The translations under genes and the position numbers were made by a program. 32,714 nucleotides of DNA from a virus: positions 1 to 32,714 of the IMG/VR virus record IMGVR_UViG_3300042350_003191. The stretch is one strand, 5' to 3'. This document shows, piece after piece, positions 7,380 to 14,047 of this stretch (positions are counted from its first letter, which is position 1; the number at the start of each line of letters is the position of its first letter). The notes under the pieces are model-generated. The model was not told the DNA's origin. It saw nothing but the letters and a program-made list of their open reading frames with translations, and did no database searches.

Positions 7380-7690
7380 TACTGCTCAAACTTCTTGAGG
7401 TCTTCCGCCATGCGGCGGATGGTGTCGCGGATCTGTGAGGGATGCTTGGGGGCTCTGTCTTCGATTGGGATAAACGCTTCGGGGTCTGGCGTCTGCTTCG
7501 AGTACGGGGCCAGCACCGACGAGACGATCATGCCGGTCTGTTGCCAAGGGTTGTCGAGCGGGCGAAACCATCGCGTGTAGGCGATCCACTGCGAGAACTC
7601 ACGCGAGTCCATCGCGTCGATCTCTTCGATGGTTTTCTTGAGGTGTGAAGCCAGGGCGAACTTGAACTGCAAGGTCGGCCTGGCGTTCAT
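7379..7690 (-). CDS. Tail assembly chaperone, lambda gpT-like
   Basis: This 103-aa protein carries the signature of the minor tail T family: a hydrophobic/basic start (LQFKFALASHLKKT), then DSREFSQWIAYTRWFRPLDNP. It sits directly before the tape measure gene and directly after the G-like gene, as in lambda. Its ATG at 7690 overlaps the G-like stop as ATGA. Its frame is -1 relative to G and stays open back through the whole G-like gene to 8047. So a -1 ribosomal frameshift near the end of G could yield a G-T fusion chaperone, as in lambda. Independent initiation at 7690 is the alternative. Confidence 0.75.
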   Translation of the reverse strand: MNARPTLQFKFALASHLKKTIEEIDAMDSREFSQWIAYTRWFRPLDNPWQQTGMIVSSVLAPYSKQTPDPEAFIPIEDRAPKHPSQIRDTIRRMAEDLKKFEQ

Positions 7691-8040
7691 TCCCCCGCGA
7701 GCTTCTTGATTTCCTCCTCGGTCAGTGCGTTGTGCTTCAGGGCCGCATGCCACAGGCGGTGCATCACGTCGGCGCTGCGGGACTTCAGGGCAGCCACGCC
7801 TTCGTCGCCGGGATAGAGCAGGTTGCCAGCGGCGTCGCAGAGCGTGCGGCTCAAGAGCTCCGAGCGAAAGTCGGGGATCGCCTTGCCGTCGCCCTCGAGC
7901 AGTTTGATTTCGTAGGAGTCGCGGTCGCCCACGCTCATCAGCCGGATGCACACCTTGCCGTCGCCGCCGAGTTCGGGGGCTTCCACGGTGATGATCTTGG
8001 CATCGGTTGCGGCGTCGATCTGTTCTCTCGTCAGCGGCAT
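7687..8040 (-). CDS. Tail assembly chaperone, gpG-like
   Basis: This 117-aa protein lies between the tail tube genes and the T-like gene, the usual place of the gpG-type chaperone that coats the tape measure during tail assembly. The sequence (LTREQIDAATDAKIITVEAP, then IRLMSVGDRDSYEIKLLEGD) resembles phage tail assembly chaperones with a beta-rich N-terminus and an alpha-helical C-terminus (KHNALTEEEIKKLAGE). The ATG at 8040 follows AGGTG. The last codons, GCG GGG GAA TGA (7698-7687), include a G-run that might allow slippage into the T frame, but it is not a perfect heptamer. Confidence 0.7.
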   Translation of the reverse strand: MPLTREQIDAATDAKIITVEAPELGGDGKVCIRLMSVGDRDSYEIKLLEGDGKAIPDFRSELLSRTLCDAAGNLLYPGDEGVAALKSRSADVMHRLWHAALKHNALTEEEIKKLAGE

Positions 8041-8047
8041 GGTTCAC

Positions 8048-8362
8048 CTAGTAGGAAAGTTTGAGCGTCACGCTGTAGCGGGTCACCCCGTTCAATTCGC
8101 TGGCCACGCTCACTGACTCCCATACTGCCTGCGCAGTCAAGGATTGGCCGCCGCCAGAGATCACCACCTCGGCGCGGGTGTTCCACAACGCCGTCGAGGT
8201 GTTCGCCGTCCCGAGGCAAGCGATAGCCACGGAGCCCGGCGCGTCGGTCCACGCAACGCTTCGCCCCTTGCCTTCGCCGCCGTAGGACCAAGACAAGTCG
8301 GTGACCTCTTGGAACGCAGTGCTGTTCCAAGTCACGCTGATGCCTTCGCTGCGACTCGCCAC
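8048..8362 (-). CDS. Tail protein, hypothetical
   Basis: This 104-aa protein starts at GTG 8362 after GGGGAGG. It is beta-rich, with SWSYGGEGKGRSVAWTDAPG and a C-terminal RYSVTLKLSY that ends in a typical tail-tube-like strand. It lies between the putative major tail protein and the G-like chaperone. It could be a second tube subunit or a tail-tube domain protein. Function is inferred only from position and composition. Confidence 0.65.
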   Translation of the reverse strand: MASRSEGISVTWNSTAFQEVTDLSWSYGGEGKGRSVAWTDAPGSVAIACLGTANTSTALWNTRAEVVISGGGQSLTAQAVWESVSVASELNGVTRYSVTLKLSY

Positions 8363-8380
8363 GGGAAGCCTCCCCGGCGG

Positions 8381-8764
8381 TTAGGCGACCTGAAACGATG
8401 CCGAGCCCTTATTGGCGTCGTTCGTGGCAAGCGTGATGGTGGAAGACTTGCAGGTGGCCGCCACGCCGGTCAGCGTGATGCCGCCCGTGATGGTCAGCGT
8501 GCCGGTGGCACCCTGCGCAATCGGCGTAGCGCCAGCGTTGGTCAGGTAGTCGATGGTGACTTCCTTGCCGGTGTCGCCCGCCGAGCCCTTCAGCGGACGC
8601 GAAAGCGTGAGCACCGTTGATCCAGCCGTCTGCCCCAGGTGCGACACGTCGATGTTGTCGGTCGCGTTGTTGTCCGCAATCGTGTAGGTGATGTTCGTCA
8701 CGGTGTAGGTGGCACCGGCGAAGACAAACGTGGAACCTGAACCATCATGCGGAGTGGCGGGCAT
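8381..8764 (-). CDS. Putative major tail (tube) protein
   Basis: This 127-aa protein starts at ATG 8764 after TAGGAG. It is Thr/Gly/Ala-rich and beta-strand-like throughout (TFVFAGATYTVTNITYTIAD), with DNIDVSHLGQTAGSTVLTLS near the middle, a pattern seen in siphophage tail tube proteins ('TN.DVS.LG...'). It is placed just after the tail completion gene and before the chaperones, the standard place for the major tail protein. The other candidate is the following 104-aa protein. Confidence 0.65.
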   Translation of the reverse strand: MPATPHDGSGSTFVFAGATYTVTNITYTIADNNATDNIDVSHLGQTAGSTVLTLSRPLKGSAGDTGKEVTIDYLTNAGATPIAQGATGTLTITGGITLTGVAATCKSSTITLATNDANKGSASFQVA

Positions 8765-8776
8765 GCTTTATGTCTC

Positions 8777-9187
8777 CTAGCTTTCGATCCAGAACGTGTC
8801 GTACTGCTGGGTGATCTGATAGGCAGGCGGGAGTTCCGCACCCGCCAGCGTCACAAAGTCGTCGGACTCCTGTTCGAGCGACGTTTGCTTCACTTCCGTA
8901 TTGTTGGAAGTTCCGCCGTACCCATCCAGAACCGACCGCATCGCATCCGCCACTTCGCGGGCCTGCTCGTAGGTCGCCCCGTAGATGCTGTATTCCACGC
9001 TCGTCACGGGCATACCCATCGGGGCACCAAGCGTCTGCTGCCGCCGGATCGCCACGCGCCGCCACGTCACGAACGGAAGAGCCGCCGAGGCCGGGGCCAC
9101 CACCGGATACACGCGGTTGCTCACAAGCCCAGCCACGGTGGCATTGGCAATGAGCGCCGAACGCAGGACGGCTTCGGGGGATTTCAT
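8777..9187 (-). CDS. Tail completion / neck protein (DUF3168, gp17-like)
   Basis: This 136-aa protein has the DUF3168 pattern: SPEAVLRSALIANATVAGLV and VYPVVAPASAALPFVTWRRV, followed by a strand pair, VEYSIYGATYEQAREVADAM, and a C-terminal YQITQQYDTFWIES. Family members (HK97 gp10-neighbour, SPP1 gp17-like) close the head-tail junction at the tail end. ATG 9187 is chosen because GGAGG lies 6 bases upstream and it overlaps the upstream stop (TGATG). GTG 9190 is possible and would add one residue. Confidence 0.8.
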   Translation of the reverse strand: MKSPEAVLRSALIANATVAGLVSNRVYPVVAPASAALPFVTWRRVAIRRQQTLGAPMGMPVTSVEYSIYGATYEQAREVADAMRSVLDGYGGTSNNTEVKQTSLEQESDDFVTLAGAELPPAYQITQQYDTFWIES

Positions 9188-9957
9188 CACTGGCCTCCTA
9201 AGTCGCCGTATTTCCGCTCGTACTCTTTCACGGCCCGCGTGAGTGCCTTCCGCATCTCCACGTCGAGGATGCTCTGCATCTGTGCCCGCGACTGATTGAA
9301 CGCCTTCCGCAGCGGATGCCTAGCGGGCGAGCCTGCGACGGTGCCGCTGGCGATGAAGTCCACGGGGTAAAGGCCACGCCCCGTGAAGTCGCCACGCGTC
9401 TTCCACGATGACAGCACGCCACGGCCTGCGGCTGGCTTCTTCTCGCGCTCTACGATCGTCTGAATCCTGCCGCCGAGGATGACCTTGCGCCTGCGGCTCA
9501 CCTTGCTCTTGCCAGCCATCCTGGGCCTGGTGCCGAACTCCACCAGATGCGAGTGGTATGCCCGGTTCGGCCCCTTCAGCACAGTGCCGCCAACGAAGGC
9601 CGGGGTGGCACCCTTCTGGCTCTTTGCGTTCGTGGGCCGCCGAAAGCCGATCACGATCACGCCCACGGGTATCTGCTGCTTGTTGTTCGTGTACTTCCGC
9701 TCGGCCTTCGACACGCTCGCCAGCAGGTTGCCCGTCACCTGCCAAAGGGCTGCCGTCTGTTGCCGCAGCGCCTCTTGGCCGGGCTTCGCCGCCTTGCGGA
9801 GTGCCTGGGCCTGGTACTTCAGGCTGATCTCGCGGGGCAGTGCCTTCAGGCTCTTGATCACGTCGTCGAGCGTGGTCAGGCCGTACTGCTGCTTTGCAAA
9901 CTTGCCTTTGCCAACGGCAAGCCGCAGCAGCGACGGCCCTTCGGCAAAGACACTCAC
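9187..9957 (-). CDS. HK97 gp10-like neck/tail protein
   Basis: This 256-aa protein starts at GTG 9957, supported by AGGAG nine bases upstream and a GTGA overlap with the preceding gene. Features typical of the HK97 gp10 family are present: LDDVIKSLKALPREIS with a basic AALRKAAKPG-type helix, the strand VGVIVIGFRR, SHLVEFGTRPRMAG (a conserved 'H..E.GT..' motif near residue 140) and a C-terminal PLRKAFNQSRAQMQSILDVE. At 256 residues it is longer than the usual 130-150, through a Lys/Arg-rich insert of about 80 residues (SKVSRRRKVILGGRIQTIVE). Confidence 0.8.
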   Translation of the reverse strand: MSVFAEGPSLLRLAVGKGKFAKQQYGLTTLDDVIKSLKALPREISLKYQAQALRKAAKPGQEALRQQTAALWQVTGNLLASVSKAERKYTNNKQQIPVGVIVIGFRRPTNAKSQKGATPAFVGGTVLKGPNRAYHSHLVEFGTRPRMAGKSKVSRRRKVILGGRIQTIVEREKKPAAGRGVLSSWKTRGDFTGRGLYPVDFIASGTVAGSPARHPLRKAFNQSRAQMQSILDVEMRKALTRAVKEYERKYGDLGGQ

Positions 9958-10274
9958 GAGACGGTCTCCTGGCAAATGGCTTCGTGCTCGCTACGGTTGC
10001 CGTGCTCGAGCAGGCTGACGATCTCCAGCGTGCGGCCACGCCACGCGAACCGCATGCTTTGCGTCAGGCCCGGCAGGTAACGCAGCCGAACCTTGTGGGT
10101 AATGCTCGTCTCCTGCTGCCCGGCTGTCAGAGCCTCGCGGGCGCTCACGCCTTCCACGCTCGCCCACACGGCCGAGGAATCGCTCCACGCCAGCACCGTC
10201 TCGCCAAGGGCATTGGTGCTGCCGCTGGCGACCTGGACGGTGATGCGTTCGCGGAGCTTGCCGGGGTCGATCAT
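9954..10274 (-). CDS. Head-tail adaptor (head closure) protein
   Basis: This 106-aa protein begins MIDPGKLRERITVQ and continues with strands such as AVWASVEGVSAREALTAGQQ and THKVRLRYLPGLTQSMRFAW. This is the small phage head-tail joining family (SPP1 gp16 / Phage_H_T_join), in which the 'LRERI..Q' start and 'w..v..lsgrE....q' are typical. It closes the connector after packaging. The ATG at 10274 overlaps the upstream stop as ATGA and its stop overlaps the next GTG. Confidence 0.87.
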   Translation of the reverse strand: MIDPGKLRERITVQVASGSTNALGETVLAWSDSSAVWASVEGVSAREALTAGQQETSITHKVRLRYLPGLTQSMRFAWRGRTLEIVSLLEHGNRSEHEAICQETVS

Positions 10275-10876
10275 CGGTAGGAGCCCCATCGCTGCGAGTC
10301 GAGAAGCGACTTCACGCCGAACGGAATTTCGTCGCCGCTCATGGAGTCGGCCGCCATGCGGCGCTCGAACCACATGCCCACGAGCATCAAGATGGCGTGG
10401 CGGATCGCGGCGGGTACAGCCGTGCCGCTGGCCCCGTAGCCCGCCCACCACGTCACAGCATGCGCCCCGGCGTCGATCCGGTGCGGCGGCCAGGTGCCAG
10501 CGTAGATCGGCAGCACCGTGCCCGGCGTCGATTGGCGATCCACTCGGAACTGATCCACGGCGTAGGTGCCGGTCGTGCCGCCGTCTGCCGTGAACGTGAG
10601 CGACACGGCCGTGGCCGTGCCCGCGACGGCCATCGGCGGGCGGGGCAGCTCCATCGCCTCGATGCCCGAGGTGGGGAATCGGTCAAACCGCATCACCCAC
10701 TGCGTGTAGACCAGCGTGCGGTCTAAATACTGCTCGCACCACTCACGGGCCGCCGTGATGAGGCTGGCCACATAAGCGTCGTCGGCGGTGCTGTCGATGC
10801 GGCAGTGGGCCTTCGCCTCGGAGAGCGTCACGGGCTCCACGGCGGGGGGCGTTTGGCGGCTGAGGCTGCGGTACAT
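10271..10876 (-). CDS. Head-tail connector protein, gp6-like
   Basis: This 201-aa protein has the start of the Phage_connect_1 / HK97 gp6-like family: EPVTLSEAKAHCRIDSTADD, then VASLITAAREWCEQYLDRTL. After that come a beta-rich middle and a C-terminal helix (IRHAILMLVGMWFERR). The family forms the ring below the portal. The ATG at 10876 overlaps the upstream stop (TGATG); GTG 10879 is an alternative start one residue earlier. Length is close to the usual 180-200 residues. Confidence 0.88.
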   Translation of the reverse strand: MYRSLSRQTPPAVEPVTLSEAKAHCRIDSTADDAYVASLITAAREWCEQYLDRTLVYTQWVMRFDRFPTSGIEAMELPRPPMAVAGTATAVSLTFTADGGTTGTYAVDQFRVDRQSTPGTVLPIYAGTWPPHRIDAGAHAVTWWAGYGASGTAVPAAIRHAILMLVGMWFERRMAADSMSGDEIPFGVKSLLDSQRWGSYR

Positions 10877-11076
10877 CACTTTCGCTTTCTCCGCTTGGGC
10901 GTGGCGTCGGCCGTCTCCACGTCGTGCTCGACGGCGGCCGTCTCGATCAACTCCTGCTGCCGGTCCTCAACCGCGAACCGTTTGGCGATTAACTCCATCG
11001 CCAGCCCGCCGGGAATCTCCACGACCTGGCCTGGGCGGTAGTTGCGGAACGAACGCAGCATCTTCAGTTTCGTCAT
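10876..11076 (-). CDS. Small head-proximal protein
   Basis: This 66-aa protein starts at ATG 11076, overlapping the glycosyltransferase-like gene's stop as ATGA. It contains MLRSFRNYRPGQVVEIPGGL and AMELIAKRFAVEDRQQELIE, then a Lys/Arg-rich tail (PKRRKRK). Small 'RPGdvv.v...A..Li..G.A' proteins lie in the same place, between capsid and connector genes, in many HK97-type phages. Their role is not established. The charged tail suggests contact with DNA or capsid. Confidence 0.7.
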   Translation of the reverse strand: MTKLKMLRSFRNYRPGQVVEIPGGLAMELIAKRFAVEDRQQELIETAAVEHDVETADATPKRRKRK

Positions 11077-11807
11077 TGAGGCACGCTCCATGCAGTTTCG
11101 GGCTTCTTTCCGTTGGTCGTGAAATCAGTGGTCCACTGAAACACGGGCTTGCCGAGGTTCTGCCCCGGCCAGGTCACGACATACTCGCCGTGGCCGAGGA
11201 CCACGCGCGGCGTGATGAAGACGCGGTTGCCGCTCTCCCGCCAGTTGCGCCAAAACCAGATATCGTCATCCACGCGGCCGTCGTTCCACGACCCATCGGG
11301 GCCTGGCTTCGACCAGAACCACGGCTTCTTGCACCGCTTCAGGGCGGCCGTGCTGATGACCGTGAGGCCGAAGTGGGCTGTGTCCACCTCCTGCACCGGC
11401 TCGGAGAACCACGACATCGGCAGGCTCGTCTTGCCGTCCTCGGGCGGGTTGTCGAGCGTGTCCTTCAGCGTCAGCATCGGGCGGCCGTCTTCCCGCTTCG
11501 TCTGCAATCCGGTCAGCGCGTCGCACTGGAACGTCATCGCCATCGCGAAGAGGTGCTCCACGTCTTCCTTCGTGAAGAACGTGTCGTAGTCGATGGTCAG
11601 TAGATATTCCGCCTTATCAATGAACTGCTCCATCACGCGGGTGTTTACCTGGCTCCAGAACGCACCAGTGCCCATCGTGGGGCGAATCCCCAGCGGCATG
11701 AGTGCTTGAGCCCATGCGAAGTGGTTGGCCGTGAACGACAGCCGTGGCATCGACAGCACGGCCTCAACGCGAACGTCGGCTTCGGTTCCACCCACACGCA
11801 CGATCAT
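11073..11807 (-). CDS. Glycosyltransferase-like protein within the head module
   Basis: This 244-aa protein resembles GT-A-fold (family 2-like) glycosyltransferases. YLLTIDYDTFFTKEDVEHLF near residue 70 has a DxD-type metal/sugar-nucleotide motif (DYD). GRVDDDIWFWRNWRESGNRV near the C-terminal third has the acidic 'DDD.wF' often seen as the catalytic base region. The N-terminal SMPRLSFTANHFAWAQALMP is also typical. The start at ATG 11807 lies just downstream of a terminator, which rules out an in-frame codon at 11867 inside the hairpin. A sugar transferase among capsid and connector genes is unusual and might decorate virion proteins. That role is inference. Confidence 0.72.
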   Translation of the reverse strand: MIVRVGGTEADVRVEAVLSMPRLSFTANHFAWAQALMPLGIRPTMGTGAFWSQVNTRVMEQFIDKAEYLLTIDYDTFFTKEDVEHLFAMAMTFQCDALTGLQTKREDGRPMLTLKDTLDNPPEDGKTSLPMSWFSEPVQEVDTAHFGLTVISTAALKRCKKPWFWSKPGPDGSWNDGRVDDDIWFWRNWRESGNRVFITPRVVLGHGEYVVTWPGQNLGKPVFQWTTDFTTNGKKPETAWSVPQ

Positions 11808-11817
11808 GCAGACCTCG

Positions 11818-11857
11818 CAAAAAGAGAGCGGGCCGCCCCGTAGTGGAGCGGCCCGCC
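11818..11857 (-). terminator. Intrinsic terminator after the major capsid gene
   Basis: On the minus strand, GCGGGCCGCTCC (11856-11845) pairs with GGGGCGGCCCGC (11839-11828) around a 5-base loop, with one G-U pair. CTCTCTTTTT follows (T-run at 11823-11819). This is a classic Rho-independent terminator 30 bases after the capsid stop. It probably limits read-through from highly transcribed head genes into the glycosyltransferase and tail genes. Confidence 0.9.
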
Positions 11858-11887
11858 CAGTTTGCACATCACGTCAAGCCGTCAGTC

Positions 11888-13198
11888 TCACGCACCGACC
11901 AGGCCGATGACCGGACCGGCGACGGTCGAGGTGCCCAGGTTCGGATGCGCGATTGCAACCCTGGCCACCGCGCGAATCACGGTCTGGTCGCTGAGGAAGT
12001 TCACCTGATCGCTGCTGGCGATCTCGATGGACTGCCGCACGCCGTAGTAGGAGCTGTTGGCCATGTTGCCGTACAGCGCCATGACCGCACCCGTCGAGTC
12101 CGCACCGCTCGGGAGCCGGTCGGTGAGGACCACCGGGCTGCCGAGGAACGTCAGGCCCATGCCCTGCGACAGGCCGACCGAGCCGCCCTGGTTCAGGTCG
12201 AGAGCCTGCATGCAGGTCGCGAAGAAGAACGGCGAGCAGAACCACTTGGCACCCTGACGCGAGTGCTGCGGCACGGCCGCCATCATCGCGAGCAAGTTCG
12301 CCTTGGTCACCTCGTCGGGGGTGTCACCGGCAGCGGTCACGAGCGACGCCGCGTAGGTGGCACCAGACGAGGCGAGCAGGCCGCCCGTGTGGCTGGTGAC
12401 AAGACCGGCCACGGCAGGGGCGTTGCTCGGGTTGCCGCTCCACGCAGCCGCCTCGACGGCGTTGGCGAGCGACAGGCCGAGCTCCGTGGCGATGAAGTCG
12501 GCGATCGACACGATGGAGTCCTGGAGCAGCTCGCTCGCGACAACCACCGCGCCCGTCACCTTCTTCGCCGTCAGCGAGACCTGATTCATGGTCGGGTCGC
12601 TGGCCGTGATCGCCGTGTTCTCGTCGATCCAGTACGCGGTCGTTCCGCCGGACCTGCGAGGAAACTGGAGCACGTCGCTCGGCATCGTCACGCTCGTGGC
12701 GTTCTGGGCGAAAGCCGAATAGCGATCGAGAAGCGCAATCACGGTCGATGACAGGACATCAGGGACCGTGGCCGAACCGCTGTTCGCCGAGGTCGAACCC
12801 ATCGCACGGGCCTCGACGCCGTGATCCTGGCACCACCGCTTGGCCTCGGCGTCGCCGCTCTTGGCCTTCAGCCACATGCCCGTCTTGTAGGCATCCTCGA
12901 CGCTGTTGAACGCACGCAGGCGGCCCGAGAAGGGAACGGCCTCGATGCGAACCTTGGGCTCATCGGCACGGACCTCGGGGGCGGGCGAGCAACGCTCGAC
13001 CACCGATCGCAGGCTCTTGGCCGACTCGACGACCTTCTTCTCGAAGTCGATCTTGGCGGTGAGTTCGTCGGCACGCTTGTTGAGGTCGATCAGTTCGACA
13101 TCGCGAGCGGTCGTGTCTTCGGCCTCGATCGCACGAACGGCGTCGATCCGGTTGGCGAGGGCAGCCGCCTCGTCCTGAAGCTTCTTGAGGTTGTCCAC
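11888..13198 (-). CDS. Major capsid protein, HK97 fold
   Basis: This 436-aa protein has the HK97 layout. Residues 1 to about 75 are a charged coiled coil (delta/scaffold domain: DNLKKLQDEAAALANRIDAV, RADELTAKIDFEKKVVESAK). A linker follows and then the mature core, with SVTMPSDVLQFPRRSGGTTA and a C-terminal QVNFLSDQTVIRAVARVAIA typical of the family's P-domain end. Cleavage by the protease two genes upstream would remove the N-terminal arm; the site is not obvious. GTG 13198 is chosen because AGGAG lies nine bases upstream. An in-frame upstream region to 13330 overlaps the zinc-ribbon gene and is excluded. Confidence 0.94.
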   Translation of the reverse strand: MDNLKKLQDEAAALANRIDAVRAIEAEDTTARDVELIDLNKRADELTAKIDFEKKVVESAKSLRSVVERCSPAPEVRADEPKVRIEAVPFSGRLRAFNSVEDAYKTGMWLKAKSGDAEAKRWCQDHGVEARAMGSTSANSGSATVPDVLSSTVIALLDRYSAFAQNATSVTMPSDVLQFPRRSGGTTAYWIDENTAITASDPTMNQVSLTAKKVTGAVVVASELLQDSIVSIADFIATELGLSLANAVEAAAWSGNPSNAPAVAGLVTSHTGGLLASSGATYAASLVTAAGDTPDEVTKANLLAMMAAVPQHSRQGAKWFCSPFFFATCMQALDLNQGGSVGLSQGMGLTFLGSPVVLTDRLPSGADSTGAVMALYGNMANSSYYGVRQSIEIASSDQVNFLSDQTVIRAVARVAIAHPNLGTSTVAGPVIGLVGA

Positions 13199-13245
13199 TG
13201 TGTGAATCTCCTGGCGGCGGTATTGCCGTGGAGTCCACAGTGCCA

Positions 13246-13416
13246 CTATCGGGCGGGTCTCTTGCAGAAGCGCACTTCGGAAACTGTTGTTTTGACAAAC
13301 GCCACCGCCCGAGCCCCGCACCGGGGGCAACGCAGATACCGCTGCCGCTCGTCACCGCACGGACGGCTGGAACGGCAGCGGAGTTTCTCGCCGCAGGTGC
13401 AGCGGGCTTCAGACAT
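13246..13416 (-). CDS. Small zinc-ribbon protein (Com-like)
   Basis: This 56-aa protein begins MSEARCTCGEKLRCRSSRPC and contains RYLRCPRCGARAVAFVKTT. The CxC at 6/8 and CPxCG at 30-33 form a plausible single zinc ribbon, with further Cys at 14, 20 and 51. It starts at ATG 13416 and overlaps the protease stop by 8 bases. It ends at TAG 13248-13246, 47 bases before the capsid GTG. Mu Com and similar phage zinc ribbons act as RNA-binding translational regulators. A regulatory role at the capsid transcript is inference from position and fold. The pattern CTCG...CPRCG makes chance translation unlikely. Confidence 0.75.
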   Translation of the reverse strand: MSEARCTCGEKLRCRSSRPCGDERQRYLRCPRCGARAVAFVKTTVSEVRFCKRPAR

Positions 13417-14047
13417 TGCGGAGCCTCAGAGTCCACGCCGCAGCGGCGTCACGCACCAGCGAACGCTTGGCGACAACGGCGGCCACCGCCTCGGGCTCGG
13501 GCTGCGACTGCGACGCCAGCCAGGCTTCATAGGAACGCAGGGCAACCGAAGCCGAGGTGGCGGGGTACGCGGGCACGAGCACCGGCCCCACGTCATACAG
13601 CCCGCTCACTTCGCGGATCTGCCGCACGGCCTTGCCGTCCTCGCCAGTGCGGAAGGATTCGTTCTTCGCGTCTACCGTGAAGGCGAACGACGAGCCACGC
13701 ACGTCCCTCCGCTGGATCAGTTCAAGCACGTCGGCCCGGCTGACGGGTGGCGTCACGACATACTTCAGACCCTTTTCGTCAGACGAGAGCTCAAGCGTGC
13801 CAGACGATGATCGGCCTAGCACGATGTTACTATCGTGGTTGAACAGGGCCACCACGTCCTTGCCTCGCTTAGACAGGATGCGGTCAAACGCACCAGGAAG
13901 AATCTCTTCCCTGAATCCGCCAAGGTCGAGGCTCAGCCGGTTGTAGACGGCGGCGTATCCGATGATCGCGGCCCGGCCGTCTGAGCGGGTTTCCACAACA
14001 AGCTCGTCGGCGTCTGTCAGCTCGTAATCGCGGCGTTCAATTTCCAT
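13409..14047 (-). CDS. Prohead (HK97) protease, peptidase S78
   Basis: This 212-aa protein has the S78 signature: GYAAVYN at 30-36, EEILPGAF at 47-54, ALFNHD with catalytic His71, LGR at 77-79 and GSSFAF with the nucleophile Ser120. The enzyme cleaves itself and the capsid N-terminal arm during head maturation. Length fits the family (about 190-230). The start at 14047 overlaps the portal end by 11 bases. The C-terminal part (residues 165-212) is Ala/Val-rich and less conserved, as expected for the self-cleaved tail. Confidence 0.93.
   Translation of the reverse strand: MEIERRDYELTDADELVVETRSDGRAAIIGYAAVYNRLSLDLGGFREEILPGAFDRILSKRGKDVVALFNHDSNIVLGRSSSGTLELSSDEKGLKYVVTPPVSRADVLELIQRRDVRGSSFAFTVDAKNESFRTGEDGKAVRQIREVSGLYDVGPVLVPAYPATSASVALRSYEAWLASQSQPEPEAVAAVVAKRSLVRDAAAAWTLRLRNV

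Noticed and set aside
11808-11867. Glycosyltransferase start at 11867
   Set aside because: It falls within the intrinsic terminator hairpin after the capsid gene; the ATG at 11807 lies just beyond it.
13199-13330. Longer major capsid protein starting at 13330
   Set aside because: The extension overlaps the zinc-ribbon gene in another frame and lacks a good ribosome site; GTG 13198 has AGGAG and begins the typical coiled coil.
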